A DNA stretch of 64,000 nt, from assembly GCA_041494885.1 (NCBI GenBank), contig JBGQBO010000008.1, positions 77,267 to 141,266 on the forward strand, in the 5' to 3' direction. The notes under the pieces are model-generated. The model was not told the DNA's origin, searched no databases, and saw only the letters and a program-made list of their open reading frames with translations. This stretch comes from JAIQFV01 sp041494885. GTDB taxonomy: Bacteria; Acidobacteriota; Terriglobia; JAIQFV01. Every line of letters starts with the position of its first letter. Position 1 is the first letter of the stretch. Shown here one piece after another: positions 44,301 through 50,026 of the stretch. Position numbers and translations under genes: made by a program.

Positions 44301-44383
44301 ACGCGATGTATGTTCCCGAGATCCGAACCAACGGCACCGAGGTAAGAATTACCGTCGAGGATCGAAAAGAAGAGAGTAAGTGA
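38381..44383 (+). CDS. Alpha-2-macroglobulin family protein with thioester motif
   Basis: 2000 residues; secreted (signal peptide MKSLTSFVLLLALSLGLISL). Order: helical N-terminal region with TPR-like segments (about 25-300), MG beta-sandwich domains (about 310-1090; MG2 around LYRPQEKVTVDLKALDANDQ), a Gly-rich low-complexity stretch at about 1127-1170, the bait/core region with FRATVFWQPDVVTDKDGKAT, and the thioester-containing domain with C1434-Q1437 in PYGCTEQ. C-terminal receptor-binding-like beta domains follow. The intact CxEQ predicts covalent trapping of attacking proteases. A repeat insert lies at residues about 1902-1912 (see 44086-44119). Confidence 0.93.
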   Translation: MKSLTSFVLLLALSLGLISLYAQTPDYEKLKSEAEASYAEGSYARAYESYVQAGALNLSSAQKRWVDFRQADTLWRSQAATQTADTTKLDQARHQLEVLVRDIQRPEDRDLVWVEVQESLGDFWWSRRNQSDWGQAWPHYQLALDWWAGSADIESARDRYLKLVWKMTQHSGAGRFYSYGNYGFNVPLDILENALKIAKTENDKAHAHYLVAMTLRMQATDTNQRRRIPEEFEGAIRSGKSSDWYDDALYQYAQWLETNGRVTVDEEGREKNEPDYVRALELYRRLVSEYQKGESRYYEGATQQIKNITNPSLGVFASNFFLPGSEIQFNLNWRNVKKIGFDLYKVDLTRDVEMGSGEWIRGWIQSINLDARQPLKSWSRDTEDKGDYRPGSEAVRFDNKLPSGAYVLKASSGKVNVRDLILVTDTSLVVKTTSKQALVYFCNALNGAPITEARVSLWESSYDYQSRMWISKRFSKQTNAEGLAVFDVTKNRNNIQLFVSAILGERQAFSLGNSYSYGRQDQPWRIYAFTDRPAYRPKEEAHWKLIARQYNGSVYSTPANQTLEFQISDPRGSKVKEGKIILNAFGSAWGSLELTDAMPLGVYRVTFLDEGRKLQIGSANLFRLEEYKLPEFKVSVQTPEENGKKKSFRVGESVEVNIQADYYFGGPVSDASVEVLVHQNLFNHGWYPPHDFPWYYEDMSGRSQYYGGRQGQVIKHETLKTDATGKVSLTFETPREGQQDYEYFIEARVTDASRREIEGSGAVRVTRQRYYVYPQAQHNLYRPQEKVTVDLKALDANDQPVQAEGTVKVTRDYWYEIWIDPTGKEVKGEELTTQRRRWPIFPPPPDSSGKSWRFKFRGYQHEDLLKQTLKTDPEGKAELTFTPAREGYYQIAWGSRDKDGTPIKAQTTVWVCKNSTTEIGYRHDGVEIIADKDTFHVGQKAPVLLNVPTNDRYVLFSIEGDDLYSYQLVHVTGTVKLLEIPIEEKHVPNIFLSATMVNEGQISLDTKQIIVPPVQQFLTVDVKANREQYQPREEGTLTVTTRTYDGKPISAEVGLGLVDESVYYIQQDYAGDPRQFFYGTKRYNYIQNQSTFSQKSFTKLVEGPNKELVDERLLARESTEELNAEFGAGGGRGVAGGIGSGSGHGVGAGRGAGIGPGRADALSLNGRPAAPREREVKEQFMMKNEVVTRSSPPPPPGKPGEEPAVQVRSDFRATVFWQPDVVTDKDGKATVKVMFPDSLTTWKATARVESVANQFGIASSTTRTQQPLIVRLQVPRFFLVGDQVTISAVMNNNTDKPMTVTPSLDAQGVVVTGIVVNGSPVKGEQVPVQVPANGEARADWIVSVQMPGEAKLKVTGRGGAYADAMERTFPVYEHGIEKFIAKSGKMRGDEVTVKLDIPKERKPESTIMTVQVAPSMAVTMLDALPYLIDYPYGCTEQTMSRFLPTVVVAKTLKDLGLRPELVMGKLFGGVEQQFATQTHPDGSKDLHLLDEMTQQSLKRLYDFQHSDGGWGWWKDGDTDPFMTAYIVWGLTLAHDAGIKLKPEVLDRGVDYLQKTLVEQELNYDLQAWMLHAVSTYHHSMKLTQLASPVSKAFDNLWKNRDQLNAYTRALLALSANHLGYTDQAKTLIRNLENGVKIDTRPDISIIQKGGQSSEKSVIPTAHWGEDGIYWRWSDGGVEATSFALRALLAIDPQNKLVEPVTNWLVKNRRGTQWNSTRDTAITVLSLTDYLRSSGELRPEVEYELSVNGHPIVTRKVTPDDALTAPSQFPVDAKDLVDGANEIRLRRKSGNSPLYFSVQTRYFSLEEPIPAAGNEIFVRRQYYKLVGHPTLLKGYVYDRQPLNDGESVTSGDRVQTVLTIEAKNNYEYLVFEDLKPAGLETVQIRSGEPMYAKELKSSAVEDQSKVQGPESKVENTSASRSESSYTGRTRWVYQELRDRKVALFIDKLPQGVWEIKCDLRAEAPGHFHALPTLGYAMYVPEIRTNGTEVRITVEDRKEESK
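44086..44119 (+). repeat. GTCCAAAGTCC repeat inserted in frame in the macroglobulin gene
   Basis: GTCCAAAGTCCAAGGTCC and GAGTCCAAAGTCGAG fill about 34 bp of coding DNA and translate as QSKVQGPESKVEN. The unit resembles the short intergenic families of this window, here inside a reading frame near the 3' end of the gene. Confidence 0.7.
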
Positions 44384-44387
44384 TCTC

Positions 44388-44522
44388 ACCGCGGAGACGC
44401 GGAGTCCGCAGAAACATGCAGGATTGGAGGCTACCCATTCCCATCCATTGGGGCTGAGAGGTATTCAGTCATTGGCTCCAAACAAGCTATCCATGAGTAG
44501 CCCTTCCGCATCTCCGCGGTGC
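44388..44522. repeat. CGCGGAGACGCGG-type array in opposed arms (locus D)
   Basis: ACCGCGGAGACGCGG (44389-44403) and its near reverse complement CCGCATCTCCGCGGT (44506-44520), 14 of 15 positions matching, flank about 100 bp of unique DNA between the macroglobulin and SDR genes. The layout is the same as loci A-C. Confidence 0.75.
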
Positions 44523-44619
44523 AATTCCGCCCTTTCTTCAATATTAATCATGTTAGCATAGCCCCTTGTCGAACCCGCTCTTGCCAAGTCAAATTTCATA
44601 TCCCTCAGGAGCAATCCCT

Positions 44620-45426
44620 ATGCCCAGCATTTTTCGAGACCATCTGCTTAAAGACAAAGTTGCTTTCGTAACCGGTGGAGGAAGCGGCATCAACCTCCGC
44701 ATCGCGGAACGATTTGCGGAACACGGCGCAAAGGTCGCCCTGCTGGGACGTACCCAGGACAAACTCGATCATGCCTCTGCTGCCATTAAGGCCAAGGGAG
44801 GAACGGCCACGGGCTACGCCGCCGACGTGCGGGACTACCAAGCCACCGAATCCGCATTGAAAAAGGCCCGCGAGGAGTTTGGCGAAATCGATATCGTGCT
44901 CTGTGGCGCGGCCGGAAACTTTCCTGCCCCGGCCCTGGGCATGTCTGCCAATGGCTTCAAATCGGTTATTGACATTGATCTTTTGGGAACATTCAACACT
45001 TGCCGCGCCGCCTATGAATATTTGCGGAAACCGGGCGCCTCAATCGTCTGTATTTCCGCGACCCACGCGTTCATTCCCTTTGCCATGCAATCGCACGTCT
45101 GCGCCGCGAAGGCGGGAGTCGACATGCTCACCCGGACCCTGGCCATTGAATGGGGAAAGGCCGGCGTGCGGGTCAACTCGATCGCCCCGGGCCCCATTGC
45201 CGAGACCGAGGGGATGCGCCGGTTGAGTCCCACGGAGGAAATCAAACAGAAACTCACGCGGTCGATTCCTCTTCAGCGTTTTGGCAGCAAGGACGAAATT
45301 GCCGATCTCGCCCTGTTTCTTTGTTCTGACGCTGCCGCTTACATTACCGGCGCCGTGTACGTTTGTGATGGAGGCCAATCGTTGCTGGGATCCGGTGGGT
45401 TTATGTCCGCACTGGTCCAGAGGTAG
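44620..45426 (+). CDS. SDR oxidoreductase, 2,4-dienoyl-CoA-reductase-like
   Basis: 268 residues from the ATG at 44620 (AGGAG eight bases upstream). Rossmann nucleotide site TGGGSGINLRIAERFAEHG (about 18-36) and CGAAGNFPAPALG in place of the usual NNAG. The classical YxxxK is absent: MQSHVCAAKAGVDMLTRTLAIEWG fits the peroxisomal/DECR2-type dienoyl-CoA reductases, whose Lys in AAKAG remains while the Tyr is shifted or replaced. GVRVNSIAPGPIAETEGM is the expected DECR-type substrate loop. It reduces 2,4-dienoyl-CoA with NADPH in unsaturated fatty acid breakdown, by family analogy; no other beta-oxidation gene is near. Confidence 0.88.
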   Translation: MPSIFRDHLLKDKVAFVTGGGSGINLRIAERFAEHGAKVALLGRTQDKLDHASAAIKAKGGTATGYAADVRDYQATESALKKAREEFGEIDIVLCGAAGNFPAPALGMSANGFKSVIDIDLLGTFNTCRAAYEYLRKPGASIVCISATHAFIPFAMQSHVCAAKAGVDMLTRTLAIEWGKAGVRVNSIAPGPIAETEGMRRLSPTEEIKQKLTRSIPLQRFGSKDEIADLALFLCSDAAAYITGAVYVCDGGQSLLGSGGFMSALVQR

Positions 45427-45602
45427 TCGATATATCTTTGAAGCCTTTCATTGATGATGATCAAATAACGTAACGCTGGAGGACGCACGTTGACGATCGG
45501 CTCCCCCGCTTCCGCCGCTTCTTGAGACTTGAGCCCGAGAGATGGTCCAAGAGACCCATTGTGACCCTGATCCCCTGCCTGACTGCCTTCGTTTTTCATG
45601 CA

Positions 45603-46685
45603 TTAACCCCCCAAGCTAGCCCCCCAGGCATCATCAGGATTTGCCCTTTCGAGGCTTATGGAACTCCCCCGAGAGATGATGGCCCCGGCGAAGCGCTCCA
45701 TCTCTTCCAGTTGTGGGCTGAACTGCAGCAGTAACAAATCCACGCCCGCCGCCTCGAATTCGGCTATACGCGTCCGGACTTGCTCCGCTGTCCCCACCAG
45801 GCCGGAGCGCAGTCCCCGGTTCGACACCGAGTAATCCTCCAACGAGACTTTCTGCTCCAGCTGGGTCCCCGCCAGCCACTCTTGATAATTCCCATACCCG
45901 GCAGCACTCTGCTTTACGTCAGTAATTCGACGCAGTTCCCGCTGTGCTTCATCTTCTGTATCCCGGACGATGGCATAGGCGGCCACCCCGAATTTCATGG
46001 GGGGCAAGTTCATTCGAGCTCGACGTGAAGAAAGGTCAGCGATCTTCTGTGCGATCCGCTCCGGAGGATCCCCGTGCATGACGTAGGCATCGCATTCCCG
46101 GGCAATCAGTTCCTTGGCCGCTTCGGATTCACCGCCCGCATAGAGGGTAGGTCGGGGGCGCGAAAGGGGCTTGGGCTGCAGCACCGTGTCCTCAACGTGG
46201 TAATACCTGCCGGCGAATGAAAAATGGTCATCGTTCCATACGCCATTCAGCACCCGCAACCATTCCGCCGTCCGCGCGTAACGATCATCGTGCTGTTCAA
46301 AGTGAACCCCGTACTGTCTCGCTTCGTCGGCCCACCACGAAGAGACAACGTTCAGTGAAACGCGCCCGCCGCTGATATGATCGATGTTGGCCGCCTGCTT
46401 GGCCAGCAGTGCGGGCAGATGGAAGGTGGGGCGGACCGCGACCATCAATTCCAGCCGGCGGGTCACCGCAGCCAGCGCAGCCGCCGTGGACCAGGCATCC
46501 AGTGCCGGTGCATGAATCCCTTTGATGTCATTCAAATTCAATTCGGCAATCAAGGTGAGGTCGAACCCGATTTCCTCGCTGCGCCTTGCCAAGCGGGAGT
46601 TGTATTCCCACGTGGGTTCCATTCCCTCGTCCTCGACATTTCGCAGCCATCCGCCAAAAACAGGAAGCCAATATCCGTAGCGCAT
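45603..46685 (-). CDS. LLM-class flavin-dependent monooxygenase (SsuD/SfnG-like)
   Basis: 360 residues of the luciferase-like fold: SRLARRSEEIGFDLTLIAEL, AAVTRRLELMVAVRPTFHLP, GGRVSLNVVSSWWADEARQY, and PRPTLYAGGESEAAKELIAR. The closest group by eye is the SsuD/SfnG alkanesulfonate/dimethylsulfone monooxygenases, which release sulfite using FMNH2 when sulfur is scarce. The start ATG (46685) overlaps the ATP-grasp stop as TGATG, so translation is coupled. The operon is preceded by a cysteine-rich leader and attenuator (47657-47828), in line with a sulfur-acquisition role. The exact substrate is unknown, and a reductase partner is not in the window. Confidence 0.92.
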   Translation of the reverse strand: MRYGYWLPVFGGWLRNVEDEGMEPTWEYNSRLARRSEEIGFDLTLIAELNLNDIKGIHAPALDAWSTAAALAAVTRRLELMVAVRPTFHLPALLAKQAANIDHISGGRVSLNVVSSWWADEARQYGVHFEQHDDRYARTAEWLRVLNGVWNDDHFSFAGRYYHVEDTVLQPKPLSRPRPTLYAGGESEAAKELIARECDAYVMHGDPPERIAQKIADLSSRRARMNLPPMKFGVAAYAIVRDTEDEAQRELRRITDVKQSAAGYGNYQEWLAGTQLEQKVSLEDYSVSNRGLRSGLVGTAEQVRTRIAEFEAAGVDLLLLQFSPQLEEMERFAGAIISRGSSISLERANPDDAWGASLGG

Positions 46686-47644
46686 CAGCGGGCCTCCGTT
46701 TCCAAAAAGTCCACCAGCCGCGCGTACGGATTGAATCCGATGACGCGTACCCCATCGGCGACGAAGTTTGAAAGAGCGTTAATGTCGTAATAGAGCAGCT
46801 TGCCATCGCGATCGTCGACGATATACTCCACGCCACCTACCTCGATCCCGGCGGCTTGCATGATCCGCTCCACGGCTTCAATCACCTCCCCGGCTGGTGT
46901 GACAGCTTCCACCCGCATCTTGTTCTTGGGAGCGTCCACCGGACACGCGGAGCGAGCGAGTTCCACGCCGCCCGTGGTCTGGCAGATGTCGGCCGGACAG
47001 AGGTTGAAGCTATCGCCCGTGAAGAACACCTTGATGGCATAGAGATACTTTCCTCCCAGCACCTCGACTCGCGTGATGAATCCGCCACGCGCGGGGATGT
47101 ACTCCTGCACCAGGGCCGTCTGATCTACTCCCTGTGCCAACTGATCTCCCGTTGCGGTGCGCGTCAAGTCCTCCAATCGATCAAAGCGGACAATACCGGC
47201 GCCACTGCCGCCAATGTTGGGCTTCACCACAACCGGGAAGCGCAGGCCTTCGGCGGCTTGAGGCGCCTCGGCAGGATGATTGATGACGCGCGCCCGCGGG
47301 TATGCGAGCCCCAGCGATTCGAGCAGGGAGAGTTGCAGCGCCTTGGAAGTCTCCACGGTAAAGGCTTTGTAGCCATTCACGACCCGCACTCCCTGCCGCT
47401 CCAGGTGAGCAAGGAAGTTCAGGGTGTAGAAAATCCCGTGACCATGGCCGCGGGTGTAAGCGGAGGGACTCATGCGATTGAAGAGCAGCGAGTACTCGCC
47501 GTCCTGCGAGGCGACGTCGTACTGGTGCCGGCGCGCGTCAATCCGGACATACGGGGTTGCGCGTCGGTCGAATTCAGTAAACAGAGGTCGGAACCAATCG
47601 GGATGTTCATGATAGATGGCAATGGGCCGTTTGAGTGTCGTCAT
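46685..47644 (-). CDS. ATP-grasp ligase (RimK/glutathione-synthetase-like)
   Basis: 319 residues from ATG at 47644, with GGAG at 47651-47654; an ATG at 47656 lies in the terminator T-run and is excluded. ATP-grasp features: VVVKPNIGGSGAGIVRFDRL (nucleotide-binding Lys and Gly loop), ALVQEYIPARGGFITRVEVL, and the metal-binding end LLYYDINALSNFVADG. The N-terminal third is the preATP-grasp domain (IAIYHEHPDWFRPLFTEFDR). These enzymes join an acyl-phosphate to an amine or thiol; the substrate is unknown. It is the first gene after a cysteine-rich leader and attenuator and is coupled to the flavin monooxygenase, so a sulfur-compound substrate is likely. Confidence 0.9.
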   Translation of the reverse strand: MTTLKRPIAIYHEHPDWFRPLFTEFDRRATPYVRIDARRHQYDVASQDGEYSLLFNRMSPSAYTRGHGHGIFYTLNFLAHLERQGVRVVNGYKAFTVETSKALQLSLLESLGLAYPRARVINHPAEAPQAAEGLRFPVVVKPNIGGSGAGIVRFDRLEDLTRTATGDQLAQGVDQTALVQEYIPARGGFITRVEVLGGKYLYAIKVFFTGDSFNLCPADICQTTGGVELARSACPVDAPKNKMRVEAVTPAGEVIEAVERIMQAAGIEVGGVEYIVDDRDGKLLYYDINALSNFVADGVRVIGFNPYARLVDFLETEAR

Positions 47645-47656
47645 AATTTTCTCCAT

Positions 47657-47686
47657 AAAAAAAGGCCGCCCCGGAGGAGCGGCCTT
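47657..47686 (-). terminator. Intrinsic terminator of the leader (attenuator)
   Basis: On the minus strand, AAGGCCGC (47679-47686) pairs with GCGGCCTT (47662-47669) across a TCCTCCGGG loop, followed by a run of seven T (47657-47663). It stands between the leader ORF stop and the ATP-grasp ribosome site, so it can stop transcription before the operon. Confidence 0.88.
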
Positions 47687-47744
47687 GAAATCTCTTTAAG
47701 TGAGTCGCGTCTTATGGCGCTACCACACCTCCCCGGCCGCTCCT
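47675..47744 (-). promoter_or_regulatory. Antiterminator pairing between leader ORF and terminator arm
   Basis: Leader-ORF sequence AGGAGCGGCC (47735-47744) is a perfect 10-bp complement of GGCCGCTCCT (47675-47684), which is the 5' arm of the terminator. The two pairings exclude each other. An earlier hairpin (CTCCC/GGGAG around GTAGTCG, about 47773-47790) can in turn occupy the leader. This is the standard 1:2, 2:3, 3:4 geometry of amino-acid attenuation. The region-2 element begins right after the fourth Cys codon. Confidence 0.8.
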
Positions 47745-47828
47745 GCATCGGGTACACATACACTTGCACCCACGCTCCCCGACTACGGGAGTGACCACGA
47801 TTAGAGTGTTGCGCATGTCCATAGACAT
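47712..47828 (-). CDS. Cysteine-rich 38-residue leader peptide
   Basis: ORF of 38 residues from the ATG at 47828, with AAAGG four to five bases upstream; Met residues 3 and 5 are later alternatives. Its centre reads ERGCKCMCTRCRSGRG, with four Cys at residues 21, 23, 25 and 28 (codons TGC, TGT, TGT, TGC). The stop TAA (47712-47714) is 25 nt before the terminator. A promoter lies 25 nt upstream and the ATP-grasp/monooxygenase operon follows. I read it as a translated sensor of Cys-tRNA supply: stalling at the Cys codons would free the antiterminator element. A ribosomally made peptide product is the alternative but fits the RNA geometry less well. Confidence 0.82.
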   Translation of the reverse strand: MSMDMRNTLIVVTPVVGERGCKCMCTRCRSGRGGVVAP

Positions 47829-47852
47829 GATGACCTTTTCTTGAAAAACGAG

Positions 47853-47881
47853 AATCTACGCCGCATTCACAGGTTTGTCAA
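47853..47881 (-). promoter_or_regulatory. Promoter of the leader/ATP-grasp operon
   Basis: Minus-strand TTGACA (47876-47881), exactly 17 bp, and TAGATT (47853-47858, 4 of 6) give a start near 47846, about 18 nt before the leader ATG. Confidence 0.7.
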
Positions 47882-48081
47882 GTTGACCATTTAGTCATGC
47901 GATTGGTTTCTCTCTCAACATGGGAGCACAAATTCTGGGACAAAAGTCGGCCCCAAACTCGAAAGAGGTGGCAAATAAGTTGAAATCGAAGAATAATCCA
48001 CGCTAAACACGAAGCCGCAGGTCCGTTGTAAGAAGCCTGCAAGGGCAGGACTACACACGAGCATAAAGGGGGAAAATTGAT

Positions 48082-48528
48082 ATGGTGCGATTCGTATTCG
48101 TGCTCCTCATGCTGCTGGGAGTGACTCCAATGATGGCTTGGGGACAAACGTCCTCTACCGGGCAGGACAACGCGTTTGTTGTGGAGTACTATTACAAGGC
48201 GAAATGGGGATATGCGGAGGAGTTCTTACAACTGTTCAGGAAGAACCATTACCCCATCCTGAAGAGACAGGTGGAAATGGGGCGGATGCTCAAAGTGTCC
48301 ATGGACCAGCCGCGCTATCACACCACCGAGGACGGACGATGGGATTACCGAGTGACTATCGTCTTCAAGAATGCCACGGTGGCAAATGAATTGTTTGATG
48401 AAGACGCCCTGAAGAAGCAGCTCTTCCCTGACCAAGAGACTTTTGTCCGAGAAGAACAACGTCGATTCGCGATACTCGAAGCGCACTGGGACGTGCCATT
48501 AAAGGGCGTGGATTTAGAGAAAAAATAA
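48082..48528 (+). CDS. Secreted protein of unknown function
   Basis: 148 residues with a signal peptide (MVRFVFVLLMLLGVTPMMAW, cleavage near GQT). The mature part is alpha/beta (YYYKAKWGYAEEFLQLFRKN, DGRWDYRVTIVFKNATVANE) and recalls the small ferredoxin-like Dabb/EthD folds only in outline. Ribosome site GGGGG precedes the ATG. It is divergent from the attenuator operon with 253 bp between the start codons; co-regulation is not shown. No function is assigned. Confidence 0.75.
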   Translation: MVRFVFVLLMLLGVTPMMAWGQTSSTGQDNAFVVEYYYKAKWGYAEEFLQLFRKNHYPILKRQVEMGRMLKVSMDQPRYHTTEDGRWDYRVTIVFKNATVANELFDEDALKKQLFPDQETFVREEQRRFAILEAHWDVPLKGVDLEKK

Positions 48529-48831
48529 GACTTCGGGAGTCCCTCGGTGTCGGAAGTGGCCTGTATCGGAGCCTACCGGTTCTCTTGGGGGGAGGATTAA
48601 ACTGAAATATCCCCCTTGGCTTCATGCAAGAGCGCAAGGTTGGCTGCCACCCCAGGTATTCGCGAGAAAGCGGGCAGGACGAGATCCAAATGGAAAACCT
48701 TCGTTTGCGTGGGATACCCCGCCGCTAGGCGTGGACGCCAGATTCTGGTCATAAAAATGGGGCACTGCCTGATAGCAGCGCCCCTGGAATGACCGCATTT
48801 CTGGAACGGGCAGACCTCTTTGAAAGTAATC
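48529..48831. other. Gene-free convergent region
   Basis: 303 bp between two converging genes. I find no tRNA, no clear intrinsic terminator and no repeat of the families described elsewhere. Confidence 0.4.
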
Positions 48832-49209
48832 TTAGTTGAATCTCTTCAGTTGAATTTTTCTTTTGGGCTTTACAGGGATCAGGACCATTTCAACATCGCG
48901 CGCGGGCTGCTCTGAAGCAAGTTCCCTCTCCATCCCGCTTTCATAGGCGCGCATATCTTTTTGGATGAAATCCAGCCGCTCATGGCGACGGGGATTGTAA
49001 AGGTAAATCTTCTCGAATCGGACTTCTTCCTGGGCTGAGAGATTTCCGAGCAGATAGGTCTTGATCATCTCATCTTCTTTGGCGCTCAAGCGCTCCAGAA
49101 AATCACCGTTGGAGACTGTACGCCACATCACCTGCTCACTTTCTTGCTCGGAGAGTTCTTCAAGCAGGAACTTCTCCATCGTCTCTTGGGAAATCTCATT
49201 GATGTTCAT
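48832..49209 (-). CDS. Small acidic helical protein, anti-sigma-like but without zinc finger
   Basis: 125 residues from the ATG at 49209, which has GGAGG five bases upstream; the ATG at 49227 has none. The sequence is helical with MEKFLLEELSEQESEQVMWR and DEMIKTYLLGNLSAQEEVRF, the LSxxExxxxE arrangement often found in the N-terminal part of planctomycete and acidobacterial anti-sigma or zf-HC2-like proteins, but the His-Cys zinc motif is missing. The C-terminal end is basic (KPKRKIQLKRF). The function is unknown. Confidence 0.7.
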   Translation of the reverse strand: MNINEISQETMEKFLLEELSEQESEQVMWRTVSNGDFLERLSAKEDEMIKTYLLGNLSAQEEVRFEKIYLYNPRRHERLDFIQKDMRAYESGMERELASEQPARDVEMVLIPVKPKRKIQLKRFN

Positions 49210-50026
49210 AACTTCCTCCGTTTTCATGCCCTGGTGAATGCCGATCCGTTCTAAATTATTTAGGCCTGGAAAACGTTCACTCTATGAATCCATCTTTGTT
49301 TCCGCTTTATTCCCATGCTGCCTGTTCTACCGAACGTAAAACACTGACCTTTTAAGCAGGTTCAATACCATTGCAGAGAGAATTAAACAAAACACTGATT
49401 TGTAAGGATTTAACAAGTTCTACTCATGAATTGCAATAGGGCGAAGTGGTTCATAACGATACAACCACAATAGCATTTGTTCGAATCGTCGATTCGGATC
49501 GAAGAGTTTTTTCGCAAAGCCTGTCTCAAAAATCACGGATCTTTGGTCTAAGGATCCCTACCCTGCCGCATGTGAAGATTTATCGCTCCTCAATTAAGTC
49601 AAGTCTCAAAAAAGCAACACGAAATCCCGAGCAGTGGAGTCCTCTTCACAAAGCTTGCCACACCATTTTTCGCGGGGTATACTCGCGACTTTCGACGAAC
49701 AGTTAGATTGAAGGAGTCAGTGAAATCATGGGGTTTGAGTCATGGACCTTACCTTAGTGGGTTCGTACGGGTTGATCGGTTCTGACCCAGATCTTTCATC
49801 TCGGATTCCTTTGGGTTTCTAAGCTGTTTGTACTTTCACGCCACAGGTCCGGGGTGGTCAAACTCGATCGGAAATCGAATTTGTGCGGTAAGTTCTTGTA
49901 TCGAAGGCAGACTAGAAGGCCGCGCCCGCTATATGAGGGCTCTGTCTTTTCGCGTGGCTTGTGGAACAGGGGTTCAATTTGATCGCCGGGCCTGCCGGAG
50001 TTTGAGCATTTTTCAGGAGAAACTGA
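49210..50026. other. Long gene-free region
   Basis: 817 bp, less GC-rich than its surroundings. No convincing ORF: small frames at 49446-49706 and 49828-50043 lack a ribosome site or coding character. A promoter candidate is annotated at 49655. The segment from there to 50026 would be a 5' leader of roughly 340 nt for the S9 peptidase gene and might hold a regulatory RNA. I see no riboswitch class I can name. Confidence 0.4.
49655..49683 (+). promoter_or_regulatory. Promoter candidate upstream of the S9 peptidase
   Basis: TTGCCA (49655-49660), exactly 17 bp, and TATACT (49678-49683) match the consensus at five of six positions in each box. Confidence 0.6.

Noticed and set aside
47712..47828. 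Ribosomally made modified peptide precursor for the ATP-grasp enzyme
   Set aside because: Possible in principle, but the Cys codons, the antiterminator complement and the terminator line up as an attenuator, and the peptide lacks an acidic core with the Thr/Ser-Glu/Asp pattern of graspetides.
49446..49706. An 86-codon plus-strand frame
   Set aside because: No ribosome site or coding character, in a region that otherwise looks untranslated.
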